DNA of 6,929 nucleotides from Clostridiales bacterium. Its GTDB lineage: Bacteria; Bacillota; Clostridia; Saccharofermentanales; UBA5734. How positions within the stretch are numbered: position 1 is the first letter of the stretch; every line of letters begins with the position of its first letter. Of this stretch, positions 1 through 6,798 are shown one piece after another. Below the pieces are notes generated by a model. The model saw nothing but the letters and a program-made list of their open reading frames with translations. It was not told the DNA's origin and searched no databases. The position numbers were made by a program, and so were the translations under genes. Location of the stretch: positions 1 through 6,929 of the forward strand of contig SLMY01000106.1 of the NCBI GenBank assembly GCA_007133255.1, given 5' to 3'.

Positions 1-195
1 AAGACAATTAATCCTGCTGTATCAGCAGTCAGCCATATTCATGTCAATGACGGTTCGGTTGAAGGGCTGCGCTATCCGGGTAAACCGGTTATCAGTGTTC
101 AGTTCCATCCTGAAGGCGCGCCGGGACCTCAAGACTCTGAATATCTTTTTGATGACTTCCTGACGCTGATGGCAAACGAAAACGGAGGGATCTGA
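1..195 (+). CDS. carA: Carbamoyl-phosphate synthetase small (glutaminase) subunit, C-terminal fragment
   Basis: This is the last 64 codons of a gene whose start lies left of the window; reading frame 1 is open from base 1 to the TGA at 193-195. The peptide carries the end of a class I glutamine amidotransferase domain: a VNDGSVEGL stretch (residues 15-23 of the fragment) and VQFHPEGAPGPQD (33-45). The His36 and Glu38 of HPE would complete the Cys-His-Glu catalytic triad; the Cys is outside the window. The NDG.xEGL plus HPExxPGPxD pattern and the LFDDF ending are typical of CarA rather than of other amidotransferases such as TrpG or GuaA. CarA hydrolyses glutamine and passes ammonia to CarB to make carbamoyl phosphate for pyrimidines and arginine. 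carB is not immediately downstream, where it is usually found; murT starts four bases later, so the two are probably co-transcribed. Confidence 0.9.
   Translation, partial: KTINPAVSAVSHIHVNDGSVEGLRYPGKPVISVQFHPEGAPGPQDSEYLFDDFLTLMANENGGI
184..189 (+). promoter_or_regulatory. Shine-Dalgarno site of murT, inside the carA 3' end
   Basis: GGAGGG lies 10 bases upstream of the ATG at 200 and is embedded in the last codons of carA. It fixes the murT start at 200: the in-frame ATG at 212 would be 22 bases away, and the next candidate Met (residue 22) is further still. The arrangement suggests translational coupling of carA and murT. Confidence 0.75.
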
Positions 196-199
196 ACGA

Positions 200-1612
200 A
201 TGCCTGAACGCATGATCAAGGGGCCTGTCAGCGGCACACAGCGGCTGTCAGCCGGTGTGGCGATGCTGGTCGCGCGCTTGAGCCGTTTTTTTCTGCGCTT
301 GTTCGGACGAGGCGCGACAGCGCTCCCCGGTAAGCTGGCGCTGAAAATATCACCCGATCTATTAACGCTTCTTGTCCAGCAGCGGCTCGTTTTTCTGGTT
401 ACCGGCACGAATGGCAAAACAACCACTGTGAGAGTTTTATGCTCAATTCTGCTATCGGAAGGATATGACGTTATCACCAATCCTTCCGGCGCGAATCTTG
501 ATACGGGGCTGACAACCACTTTGATCGGTGAGCGTAAAAAATTACGCCGGGCACCTGGCAAAAAGCTCGCGCTTGTGTTTGAGATTGATGAAGCTTTTTT
601 TGCCAAGCTGGCAGCAGATCTGAAGCCCTCATTTTGTGTGGTCACTAACTTTTTTCGTGATCAGCTTGATCGCTTTGGCGAGCTGGCGCATACCCGCGAC
701 TTGATCATGAAAGGCATTATGGCGTCAGAAGCTAAAGTGATTTTATGTGCGGATGACTCGCTTTGCGCCTCTCTGGGCCAGAAGATTCAGCACGAAGTTT
801 TTTATTTTGGCATGGGTCAAGAAGGTATGCGGCCGGCCGCTCGTTCAACCGCCGGTCAGGAATCAGCCTTCTGCACGTTCTGTGGAACCCGATACACGTA
901 TCAGGCAGTTTCCTACGGACATCTTGGCCGGTTCAGTTGTTCCGGCTGCGGCTATCGGCGGCCGGAAGCCGATCTTGAGTTTGTTGTCAGTCAGCAGCTG
1001 CCTCAGTCACTGAACCTGAAACTAAACTGGCGCCATAATCAGGTTGATGCAGCGTTGCCGATACCAGGTGTACATAACGCCTATAATGCCGCGGCAGCGA
1101 TTCTTGCCGCGCTGGCCGCGGGTATCCCGCTGGAAAGGGCAGTGATCGCTCTCGCGCGGGTTAAAGCGGCTTTTGGTCGTATGGAGCGCTTTTCTGTTGG
1201 CAAAAAAGATGTCTGTATCATTCTGGTAAAAAATCCGGTCGGCATAGACCGGGCGCTTGAGTTTGTTGACATGGCACTTGACCGCGGTGGTCTGATGTTT
1301 TTGCTGAACGCGAATGACCCGGACGGGCGAGATGTTTCCTGGATCTGGGACGCTGATTTTGAGGAACATGTTCTAGACAGTCCTGTGGGCGTTTCCGGCG
1401 TACGATGCCATGATATGGCGCTGCGACTCTATTACGCGGGATGGGACAGGGACAACATTATGGTTAACCAGCAAGCGCTAAGCTTATTTGATCATCTGCT
1501 TGAGCGTTGTGATGAGGGCAAATGTCTCTATATCCTGCCAAATTATACCGCCATGCTTGATCTTCGCGCCAGACTGGCAGAACGCTATCAGCTGAAAGCT
1601 TTCTGGCAGTAA
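200..1612 (+). CDS. murT: Lipid II isoglutaminyl synthase (glutamine-hydrolysing), Mur-ligase-like subunit MurT
   Basis: MurT, with GatD, amidates the alpha-carboxyl of D-Glu in the stem peptide of lipid II at the inner face of the membrane, using ATP and ammonia delivered from GatD. The 470-residue product shows the Mur ligase central domain with P-loop VTGTNGKTTT (67-76), an NPSGANL motif (94-100), EIDEA (128-132), TNFFRDQLDRFGE (149-161) and VHNAYNAAAA (291-300). An inserted four-cysteine zinc ribbon uses Cys225, Cys228, Cys247 and Cys250, a feature separating MurT from MurC-F. The C-terminal DUF1727 domain (about 333-460) begins near KNPVGID and carries NANDPDGRDVSWIWDADFE (370-388), which holds the acidic residue thought to complete the GatD active site. 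The start at 200 has a good ribosome binding site and gives about 14 more N-terminal residues than I recall for pneumococcal MurT. It lies 4 bases after carA and 28 bases before gatD. Confidence 0.95.
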   Translation: MPERMIKGPVSGTQRLSAGVAMLVARLSRFFLRLFGRGATALPGKLALKISPDLLTLLVQQRLVFLVTGTNGKTTTVRVLCSILLSEGYDVITNPSGANLDTGLTTTLIGERKKLRRAPGKKLALVFEIDEAFFAKLAADLKPSFCVVTNFFRDQLDRFGELAHTRDLIMKGIMASEAKVILCADDSLCASLGQKIQHEVFYFGMGQEGMRPAARSTAGQESAFCTFCGTRYTYQAVSYGHLGRFSCSGCGYRRPEADLEFVVSQQLPQSLNLKLNWRHNQVDAALPIPGVHNAYNAAAAILAALAAGIPLERAVIALARVKAAFGRMERFSVGKKDVCIILVKNPVGIDRALEFVDMALDRGGLMFLLNANDPDGRDVSWIWDADFEEHVLDSPVGVSGVRCHDMALRLYYAGWDRDNIMVNQQALSLFDHLLERCDEGKCLYILPNYTAMLDLRARLAERYQLKAFWQ

Positions 1613-1640
1613 AACAGGAACAGACAGGAGCTAAACTTAA

Positions 1641-2390
1641 ATGAATCCATCTATGTCACTTAAAATCGCTCACTTCTATCCGGATCTGCTGAATTTATAT
1701 GGTGATCGCGGCAACTTAATCACTTTAATGAAGCGGTGTGAATGGCGGGGAATAACCTGTACGGTTCAGGCTGTCAGCCTTGGCCAGGCTTTTGACGCCT
1801 CGCAGTATGACCTTGCCTTCCTTGGCGGCGGCCAGGATTATGAACAGAATCTGCTGCAAGATGATTTTCTCAGCCAGAAAGGCCAGTCGATCATTGACGC
1901 TGTTGAAGACGGATTTGTTTTTTTGTGTGTCTGCGGGGGATATCAGTTGATGGGGCGCTATTACCAGGAGACCAACGGCGAACGGATTGAGTGTCTTGGC
2001 GCGCTCGATATCTATACTGAAGCTGAAGAAAAACGTCTGATTGGTGACAGTGTTTCTGAGAGCCGCCATCTTTCATCAGCGGGTTATGATCCCCTGCTGG
2101 TCGGTTTCGAGAACCACGCGGGCAGAACCTATCTTGGCAAACAGGTTCAACCGCTCGCGCTTGTCCGTAAAGGCGGCGGCAATAATGGTCAGGATCAGAC
2201 TGAAGGTGCAATACACAACAATACATATTGCACATATTATCATGGAAGTTTTTTGCCAAAGAATCCTGGAATGGCTGATTTGCTTATAGAAAAGGCTCTT
2301 AAACGGCGATATAAGCAGTTTGAACAACTTATGCAGCTAGATTGTCAAATGGAAAATAATGCAAGAAATTATTTATTATCTTGCAAATAG
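1641..2390 (+). CDS. gatD: Lipid II isoglutaminyl synthase, glutamine amidotransferase subunit GatD
   Basis: GatD is the glutaminase partner of MurT: it releases ammonia from glutamine, and MurT uses it to turn D-Glu into D-isoglutamine in lipid II. The 249-residue protein is a single class I (CobB/CobQ-like) amidotransferase domain. Visible landmarks are the N-terminal HFYPDLLNLYGDRGN (11-25), the FLGGGQDYEQ loop (60-69), the nucleophile elbow CVCGGYQLMG with probable catalytic Cys98 (96-105), FENHAGRTYLG (156-166), and YYHGSFLPKNP (199-209) with probable catalytic His201. The Cys and His positions agree with the Cys94/His189 pair known from Staphylococcus aureus GatD allowing for a slightly longer N-terminus. 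AGGAG at 1626-1630 lies 10 bases before the ATG at 1641; an in-frame ATG at 1653 is a less likely start. The last 25 codons become A/T-rich and run directly into the glnA promoter. Confidence 0.95.
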   Translation: MNPSMSLKIAHFYPDLLNLYGDRGNLITLMKRCEWRGITCTVQAVSLGQAFDASQYDLAFLGGGQDYEQNLLQDDFLSQKGQSIIDAVEDGFVFLCVCGGYQLMGRYYQETNGERIECLGALDIYTEAEEKRLIGDSVSESRHLSSAGYDPLLVGFENHAGRTYLGKQVQPLALVRKGGGNNGQDQTEGAIHNNTYCTYYHGSFLPKNPGMADLLIEKALKRRYKQFEQLMQLDCQMENNARNYLLSCK

Positions 2391-2393
2391 TGC

Positions 2394-2422
2394 TTGACAA
2401 GGTCCTGGGACTCTATTACAAT
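2394..2422 (+). promoter_or_regulatory. Sigma-A type promoter of glnA
   Basis: TTGACA at 2394-2399 and TACAAT at 2417-2422 are separated by exactly 17 bases, a near-perfect housekeeping promoter. The -35 box begins three bases after the gatD stop codon. The A/T-rich stretch just upstream (about 2351-2388), inside the gatD coding end, could act as an UP element. Transcription should begin near 2428-2431, leaving a leader of about 85 nt before glnA. I see no clear GlnR-type (TGTNA-N7-TNACA) operator around it. Confidence 0.85.
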
Positions 2423-2431
2423 AAAATAGAA

Positions 2432-2499
2432 GTTCGGCAAGGGTGTCCCGATTGTTTTGGGACGCTCTTTATTCATTTTTATCGGGAAACTAACCGATT
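2432..2499 (+). promoter_or_regulatory. Structured glnA leader with competing helices; candidate ANTAR-responsive attenuator
   Basis: Four helices can be drawn by hand, several of them mutually exclusive. Helix A pairs GGC 2436-2438 with GTC 2445-2447 around the six-base loop AAGGGT, which has A at position 1 and G at position 4 as known ANTAR RNA loops do. Helix B is a terminator-like 11-bp stem (2439-2449 with 2459-2469); its loop contains ATTGTT, also A1/G4. Helix C pairs TCCCGAT 2446-2452 with ATCGGGA 2481-2487 and would break B. Helix D pairs ATCGG 2481-2485 with CCGAT 2494-2498 just before the ribosome binding site and excludes C. An ANTAR protein encoded directly after glnA is the likely ligand; this role is inferred. 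No folding energies were calculated. Confidence 0.5.
2439..2480 (+). terminator. Candidate intrinsic terminator (attenuator) in the glnA leader
   Basis: AAGGGTGTCCC (2439-2449) pairs with GGGACGCTCTT (2459-2469): 11 base pairs including two G-U wobbles, with a nine-base loop. It is followed by a T-rich but interrupted tail through 2480 (TATTCATTTTT). Because it lies between the promoter and glnA, it would act as a regulated attenuator rather than a gene-end terminator. The interrupted U-tract makes its strength uncertain. Confidence 0.5.
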
Positions 2500-2500
2500 T

Positions 2501-2507
2501 GAGGAGG
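2501..2507 (+). promoter_or_regulatory. Shine-Dalgarno site that decides the glnA start
   Basis: GAGGAGG ends six bases before the ATG at 2514. It shows that glnA starts there and not at the in-frame TTG at 2457, whose extra codons would be read through the leader hairpin and through this very site. Leader helix D ends only two bases upstream, so RNA folding could affect access to it. Confidence 0.85.
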
Positions 2508-2513
2508 CACGTT

Positions 2514-3845
2514 ATGGGTCAATATAGTAAGGCTGATATTGTTCGGCTGGTTGAAGAACAGGATGTCAGGTTTATTCGCCTGCAGTTCACGGATATTTTC
2601 GGTATGCTAAAAAATGTCGCTATTACGCCCAGTCAGCTGGAAAAAGCACTGGAAAACGACTGTATGTTTGATGGTTCTTCTATTGAAGGATTCGTCAGGA
2701 TTGAGGAATCCGATATGGTCCTGAAACCTGACCTGGATACATTTGTTATTTTTCCCTGGCGGCCGCAGCATGGAAAAGTAGCCCGGCTGATATGTGATAT
2801 CGCTCAGCCTTCAGGTGAGCCCTTTGAAGGTGATCCTCGCTATGTATTAAGAAAAGTACTGGCAGAAGCCAAAGATATGGGATTTTCATTTAATGTAGGC
2901 CCTGAGTGTGAGTTTTTTCTTTTTCATCATGATGATGAAGGAAGGCCTACCACTTTCAGCCATGATGTAGGCGGGTATTTCGATCTTGAGCCAATGGGCC
3001 AGGGGGAAGATGTACGGCGTGAAATTGTCCTGGCGCTTGAGGATATGGGCTTTGAGATTGAGGCGTCTCATCATGAAGTAGCCCCCAGCCAGCATGAGAT
3101 TGACTTTCGATTTGATGAAGCACTGAAAACGGCTGATAATATTATGACGTTCAAGCTGACAGTCAAATCGATCGCGCGCCGCTTTGGCATGCATGCCACC
3201 TTTATGCCTAAACCGCTGGAAGGCATAAACGGTTCGGGTATGCACACAAATATGTCACTTTTTAAAGATGGTAGAAACGCGTTCGCAGATTCGGACAGCC
3301 CGGATGGCCTCTCAGATCTGGCTCGGCAATTTATTGCCGGTACGCTTGAACACATTAAAGGTATGTGCGCGATCACCAATCAGCTGGTTAACTCATATAA
3401 ACGGCTGGTACCAGGTTATGAAGCTCCCTGCTATATTGCCTGGTCGGGAAAAAACCGCAGCCCTCTGATTCGTGTTCCTGCCGCTCGCGGCCAGGGTACC
3501 CGTGTAGAACTGCGCAACCCAGATCCTGCCTGCAATCCGTACCTTGAGCTGGCGCTGCTTCTGGCAGCCGGTCTGGACGGCATCCGCCGCGAACTAAGTC
3601 CGCCCCCGGAGACTAACCAGAATATATATCTGCTTACGCAGCAGCAGCTTCAGGATCTGAAAATAGAAAGTCTTCCTGAGAGCCTGAGTGATGCTCTGGA
3701 TGCTATGGAGGAAGACGAGTTGATCCGTCAAACATTAGGCAGTCATGTGATGGATAAGTTTATTGAGGCAAAACGGCTTGAGTGGGCACGCTATCATTTG
3801 TCTGTGTCTAAATGGGAACTGGACGCTTATCTGAAAAAGTACTGA
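2514..3845 (+). CDS. glnA: Glutamine synthetase, type GSI-alpha
   Basis: The enzyme joins glutamate and ammonia with ATP to make glutamine, the main ammonium assimilation step in the cytoplasm; family members form dodecamers. From the ATG at 2514 the product is 443 residues, close to the 444 of Bacillus subtilis GlnA and alignable throughout. Landmarks are FDGSSIEGFVRIEESDM (52-68), GPECEFFLF (129-137; metal ligands Glu131 and Glu133), ASHHEVAPSQHEIDF (184-198), GINGSGMHTNMSLF (237-250, His244), NSYKRLVPGYEAP (293-305, flap Glu303), NRSPLIRVPAARG (314-326) and RVELRNPDPACNPY (330-343). Arg62 matches the residue that mediates glutamine feedback inhibition in B. subtilis GSI-alpha. The NLYDLP adenylylation motif of GSI-beta enzymes is absent, so control should be by feedback and gene expression. 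Cys132 replaces the Pro found in B. subtilis. It has its own promoter and leader, and the ANTAR gene follows after 39 bases. Confidence 0.97.
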   Translation: MGQYSKADIVRLVEEQDVRFIRLQFTDIFGMLKNVAITPSQLEKALENDCMFDGSSIEGFVRIEESDMVLKPDLDTFVIFPWRPQHGKVARLICDIAQPSGEPFEGDPRYVLRKVLAEAKDMGFSFNVGPECEFFLFHHDDEGRPTTFSHDVGGYFDLEPMGQGEDVRREIVLALEDMGFEIEASHHEVAPSQHEIDFRFDEALKTADNIMTFKLTVKSIARRFGMHATFMPKPLEGINGSGMHTNMSLFKDGRNAFADSDSPDGLSDLARQFIAGTLEHIKGMCAITNQLVNSYKRLVPGYEAPCYIAWSGKNRSPLIRVPAARGQGTRVELRNPDPACNPYLELALLLAAGLDGIRRELSPPPETNQNIYLLTQQQLQDLKIESLPESLSDALDAMEEDELIRQTLGSHVMDKFIEAKRLEWARYHLSVSKWELDAYLKKY

Positions 3846-3884
3846 TCCGCAGGCATTGCGTTTTTCTAAGAATGGGGAGTTATT

Positions 3885-4460
3885 ATGCGCCAGGTCATCA
3901 TTGCTGTCTCAAATAAAGAGCTGGCCGCTAAACTGAAAGCGATCTCAGAGCAATCAGGCTCGCCGGTGCGAGCCGTTTGCGGCAGCGGCGCGCAGGCTCT
4001 TCAGACAGCGACCGATCATCCTGATGGTGGCGTTTTGCTCAGTACCATGCGTCTGCCTGACATGTCTGTTCAGCAGCTGATTGAGATGCTGCCTGACACG
4101 TATGATTGTCTGCTTTTGGTCACGGCAGAGCAGCACGGTTTTATATCAGGCCACGGGATTTATAAACTAGTTGAACCTATAACCGCTTTGATGCTTGCTG
4201 ACTGGATCAGGCAATTGCTGCTTTATCGCCAGGTCAAAGCTGCTCATGAAGCAAAAATACATCGTCCACAACCTGGTATTGCTGCTACGCCTCCCAGGCA
4301 TGGACGTAATACTGAAGAACAAAAACTTATCGAGCAGGCAAAATATCTGCTGATGAACCGCAAGAAATTATCTGAACAGGAAGCACATCGCTACCTGCAG
4401 AAGAGAAGCATGCAAAGTGGTTTGAGACTGGTTGACCTGGCACGTCAGATTATTGAGTAG
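3885..4460 (+). CDS. ANTAR-domain transcription antitermination protein with degenerate receiver domain (NitR-like)
   Basis: The 191-residue product has two parts. Residues 1-115 resemble a CheY-like receiver by layout, but the key residues are missing: no acidic pair follows the first strand (Ser9-Asn10), Ser53 sits where the phosphorylated Asp is expected (LLSTMRLPDM, 51-60), and the Lys before the final Pro is Glu97 (LVEP). Residues about 144-190 are a clear ANTAR domain: an EEQKLIEQAKYLLMNRK helix, LSEQEAHRYLQKRSMQSG and RLVDLARQII. ANTAR domains bind paired RNA hairpins and prevent terminator formation. The two domains are joined by a Pro/Arg-rich linker (about 122-142). GGGGAG at 3874-3879 precedes the ATG. 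Its place right after glnA parallels NitR of Clostridium saccharobutylicum, so control of the glnA leader is the obvious role, but the signal it senses is unknown. Phosphorylation at the usual site looks impossible. Confidence 0.85.
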   Translation: MRQVIIAVSNKELAAKLKAISEQSGSPVRAVCGSGAQALQTATDHPDGGVLLSTMRLPDMSVQQLIEMLPDTYDCLLLVTAEQHGFISGHGIYKLVEPITALMLADWIRQLLLYRQVKAAHEAKIHRPQPGIAATPPRHGRNTEEQKLIEQAKYLLMNRKKLSEQEAHRYLQKRSMQSGLRLVDLARQIIE

Positions 4461-4561
4461 CTGATCAAACGATAAAAGCCGGATGTCTGATTTAAAAGAA
4501 ACTCAGAACGGTTTTGAAAAACCAGTATAAGGGTGAGAACGGGTAAAGGTAAGGTGTTAAC

Positions 4562-5404
4562 ATGACAAATCTGTCATTCACGAAAATGCATGGCATTGGC
4601 AATGATTATATTTACATCAATATCTTTGATCAGCAAGTTGAAAATCCTTCAGAATTAGCCGTTAAGCTCAGTGACCGGCACTTTGGCATTGGGTCCGACG
4701 GCCTTGTTCTGATCGGGCCGTCTGATCAGGCGGATTTTAGAATGGACATGTATAACCTTGACGGCTCGCGGGGAAAAATGTGCGGCAACGCGATTCGCTG
4801 TGTTGGTAAATATGTCTATGAGCGGCAGATGACAAACAAGAAGAAAATAAGCATTGAAACACTTAGCGGGATTAAAACTCTGAATCTTCTTACAGAGAAG
4901 GGACAAGTCAACCGCGTAAAAGTGGATATGGGACTGCCGGTTCTGGATCCACGTAAAATCCCGGTTCGCTGGCGTGATGACAGGCTGATTAATGAACCTA
5001 TATCAATTGGCGGCACGCTTTATCGAATAACCAGCGTCTCAATGGGTAATCCGCACGCGGTGGTTTTTCATGATAACATTGATCAGCTTGACCTTAGCTT
5101 AATCGGCCCAGCCTTTGAGCAGCACACGCTTTTTCCTGATAAAGTCAATACAGAGTTTGTCCAGGTGATCGACAAAGATAATCTGCGCATGCGTGTATGG
5201 GAAACCGGATCGGGTGAAACCATGGCTTGCGGTACAGGTGCCTGTGCTGCCCTGGTCGCGTCTGTTCTGAATGGCTATTCACGCCGAAAAGCAGTTTTGC
5301 ATTTAAAGGGCGGCCAGTTAATGATTGAATGGCCGGCTGATGATGAACCGGTTATGATGAGCGGACCGGCTGCTTTTGTGTTCGATGGCATTGTCAGTTT
5401 GTAA
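4562..5404 (+). CDS. dapF: Diaminopimelate epimerase
   Basis: DapF interconverts LL- and meso-diaminopimelate, the step after DapL and before lysine formation or insertion of meso-DAP into peptidoglycan. It is a PLP-independent two-base epimerase. The 280-residue length is normal for the family. The two catalytic cysteines are visible: Cys74 in KMCGNAIRCVGKYVYE (72-87) and Cys223 in GSGETMACGTGACAAL (216-231). Substrate-binding segments include GIGNDYIYI (11-19), FGIGSDGLVL (41-50), the MGNPHAVVF loop (161-169) and RVWETGSGE (211-219). The N-terminal and C-terminal halves repeat the same fold, each giving one Cys. The start at 4562 has a modest ribosome binding site (AAGGTG, 4551-4556). It lies 101 bases after the ANTAR gene with no terminator or clear promoter between them, so readthrough from glnA is possible. 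Confidence 0.97.
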   Translation: MTNLSFTKMHGIGNDYIYINIFDQQVENPSELAVKLSDRHFGIGSDGLVLIGPSDQADFRMDMYNLDGSRGKMCGNAIRCVGKYVYERQMTNKKKISIETLSGIKTLNLLTEKGQVNRVKVDMGLPVLDPRKIPVRWRDDRLINEPISIGGTLYRITSVSMGNPHAVVFHDNIDQLDLSLIGPAFEQHTLFPDKVNTEFVQVIDKDNLRMRVWETGSGETMACGTGACAALVASVLNGYSRRKAVLHLKGGQLMIEWPADDEPVMMSGPAAFVFDGIVSL

Positions 5405-5537
5405 AGACACTGATACGGAAATGAAATTTTCTAAGACAAGGTGTATGGCGCAGCCGGTTACGATAAGACAAAAAACAACCATATGTAATAAACCATTTTG
5501 AGATGAACGACAGTGACTACATGCAGGAGACCTTAAT

Positions 5538-6782
5538 ATGATTCAAATTAATCAGAACTATATGAAATTACCTGGCAATTATCTTTTTGCTGATATTAGC
5601 AGAAAGATCGCGCTTTACCAACAGAAAAACCCTGAAAAGCCACTGATCAGGCTGGGTATTGGAGATGTTACCAGACCGCTCGCGCCTGCTGTTATCAGCC
5701 AGCTTCACCAGGCGGTTGATGAACAGGCCCAAAGCTCTACTTTCAAAGGATATGGACCTGAGCAGGGCTACGCGTCTTTACGCGACAGGATAGCACAAGA
5801 TTACCAGAATCGTTGCGGTGTGACGATTCAGGCAGAGGAAATCTTTGTCAGTGACGGCAGCAAATGTGATACGGGTAATTTTGGCGAGTTATTCGCTGAT
5901 GATACTAAGGTCGCGGTCTGTGACCCGGTTTACCCGGTTTATGTCGATAGCAACGCCATGGCCGGACGTGCCGGCACCTTTGATCCGAAAACCGGCAGAT
6001 GGAGCCAGTTGATTTATCTGCCCTGCCAGGAAGAAAATCATTTTCTGCCGCAGATACCAGATCCATCTGAACCAGCGCCAGATTTGATCTACCTTTGTTT
6101 CCCGAATAATCCAACCGGAGCTATGGCTGGCAGAGAACTGCTGAAAGACTGGGTCACATACGCCCAGGAGCATGGGTCACTTATTTTGTACGATGCCGCC
6201 TATGCTGCTTTTATCAGAGAAGATCTGCCGCTTAGCATTTTTGAGATTGAAGGCGCTCGCAGCTGCGCAGTTGAATTCTGCAGTTTTTCCAAACTGGCTG
6301 GATTTACCGGTATTAGGCTTGGATACGCGGTTATCCCAGACGAACTGAGCTTTCAAGGCGTTCAGCTCAATCAGCTGTGGAGCCGCCGCCAGACAACAAA
6401 GTTCAATGGTGCCTGCTGTCTGGCACAATCAGCTGGCGAAGCTGTTTTTTCTGCAAACGGACAACAACAGATAAAAGAAGCGATCCGCTATTATCAGGAC
6501 AATGCTGATCTGCTGATGAGAGCCCTTGGTGAGATTGGCTTTAAACTTGCTGGCGGGGTAAACGCTCCTTATATATGGCTCAAAACTCCGGACAATATGC
6601 CTTCATGGGATTTTTTCGATCTGCTGCTCAATGAAGCGGGTGTTGTCGGAACACCAGGATCGGGCTTTGGCCCTTGTGGTGAAGGCTATTTCAGGCTGAC
6701 CGCGTTTGGCACGCATGAGCATACAGAACAGGCGATTGCCCGAATGAAAGAGACTTTTGGAAAACAGAAGTCAGCTAAATGA
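5538..6782 (+). CDS. dapL: LL-diaminopimelate aminotransferase
   Basis: DapL converts tetrahydrodipicolinate and glutamate to LL-diaminopimelate in one step, bypassing the succinylase/acetylase branches (DapD, DapC, DapE). It is a PLP-dependent fold-type I aminotransferase. The 414-residue product begins with the DapL-typical NYMKLPGNYLFADI (7-20) and contains RLGIGDVTRPL (38-48), TFKGYGPEQGYASLR (68-82), SDGSKCDTGN (105-114), CFPNNPTG (187-194, Asn191), YDAAYAAF (218-225, Asp219 and Tyr222), the PLP-lysine motif SFSKLAGFTGIRLGY (249-263, Lys252), and FRLTAFG (385-391, carboxylate-binding Arg386). The early region and the GDVT/KGYGPEQGY motifs distinguish it from general aspartate aminotransferases. 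AGGAGA at 5525-5530 lies seven bases before the ATG. It follows dapF by 133 bases with no convincing promoter in between, so the two genes probably form one lysine/peptidoglycan unit. Confidence 0.96.
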   Translation: MIQINQNYMKLPGNYLFADISRKIALYQQKNPEKPLIRLGIGDVTRPLAPAVISQLHQAVDEQAQSSTFKGYGPEQGYASLRDRIAQDYQNRCGVTIQAEEIFVSDGSKCDTGNFGELFADDTKVAVCDPVYPVYVDSNAMAGRAGTFDPKTGRWSQLIYLPCQEENHFLPQIPDPSEPAPDLIYLCFPNNPTGAMAGRELLKDWVTYAQEHGSLILYDAAYAAFIREDLPLSIFEIEGARSCAVEFCSFSKLAGFTGIRLGYAVIPDELSFQGVQLNQLWSRRQTTKFNGACCLAQSAGEAVFSANGQQQIKEAIRYYQDNADLLMRALGEIGFKLAGGVNAPYIWLKTPDNMPSWDFFDLLLNEAGVVGTPGSGFGPCGEGYFRLTAFGTHEHTEQAIARMKETFGKQKSAK

Positions 6783-6798
6783 GAGCTGCCGAACAGTC

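Noticed and set aside
22..645. Long minus-strand open frame opposite carA and murT (207 codons)
   Set aside because: It lies entirely opposite two well-supported genes, has no recognisable domain and no clear ribosome binding site, and is best explained as a coding shadow.
2457..2513. In-frame TTG at 2457 as an extended start for glnA (462 residues)
   Set aside because: No ribosome binding site precedes it, the extra 19 residues match no known GlnA N-terminus, and the strong GAGGAGG with ATG at 2514 gives the normal 443-residue protein.
2394..2513. GlnR/TnrA-type operator at the glnA promoter
   Set aside because: No TGTNA-N7-TNACA palindrome could be found; the adjacent regulator is of the ANTAR type instead.
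4510..4523. Small hairpin GGTTT/AAACC upstream of dapF
   Set aside because: Only five weak base pairs with no T-tract; not convincing as a terminator or regulator.
5458..5491. Possible promoter for dapL (TTACGA and TATGTA/TAATAA)
   Set aside because: Poor matches to -35 and -10 and no good spacing; readthrough from dapF is simpler.
5445..5501. Small ORF of 18 codons between dapF and dapL, preceded by AAGGTGT
   Set aside because: Very short, with a weak ribosome binding site and no recognisable sequence; it ends 36 bases before dapL with nothing to suggest a leader peptide.
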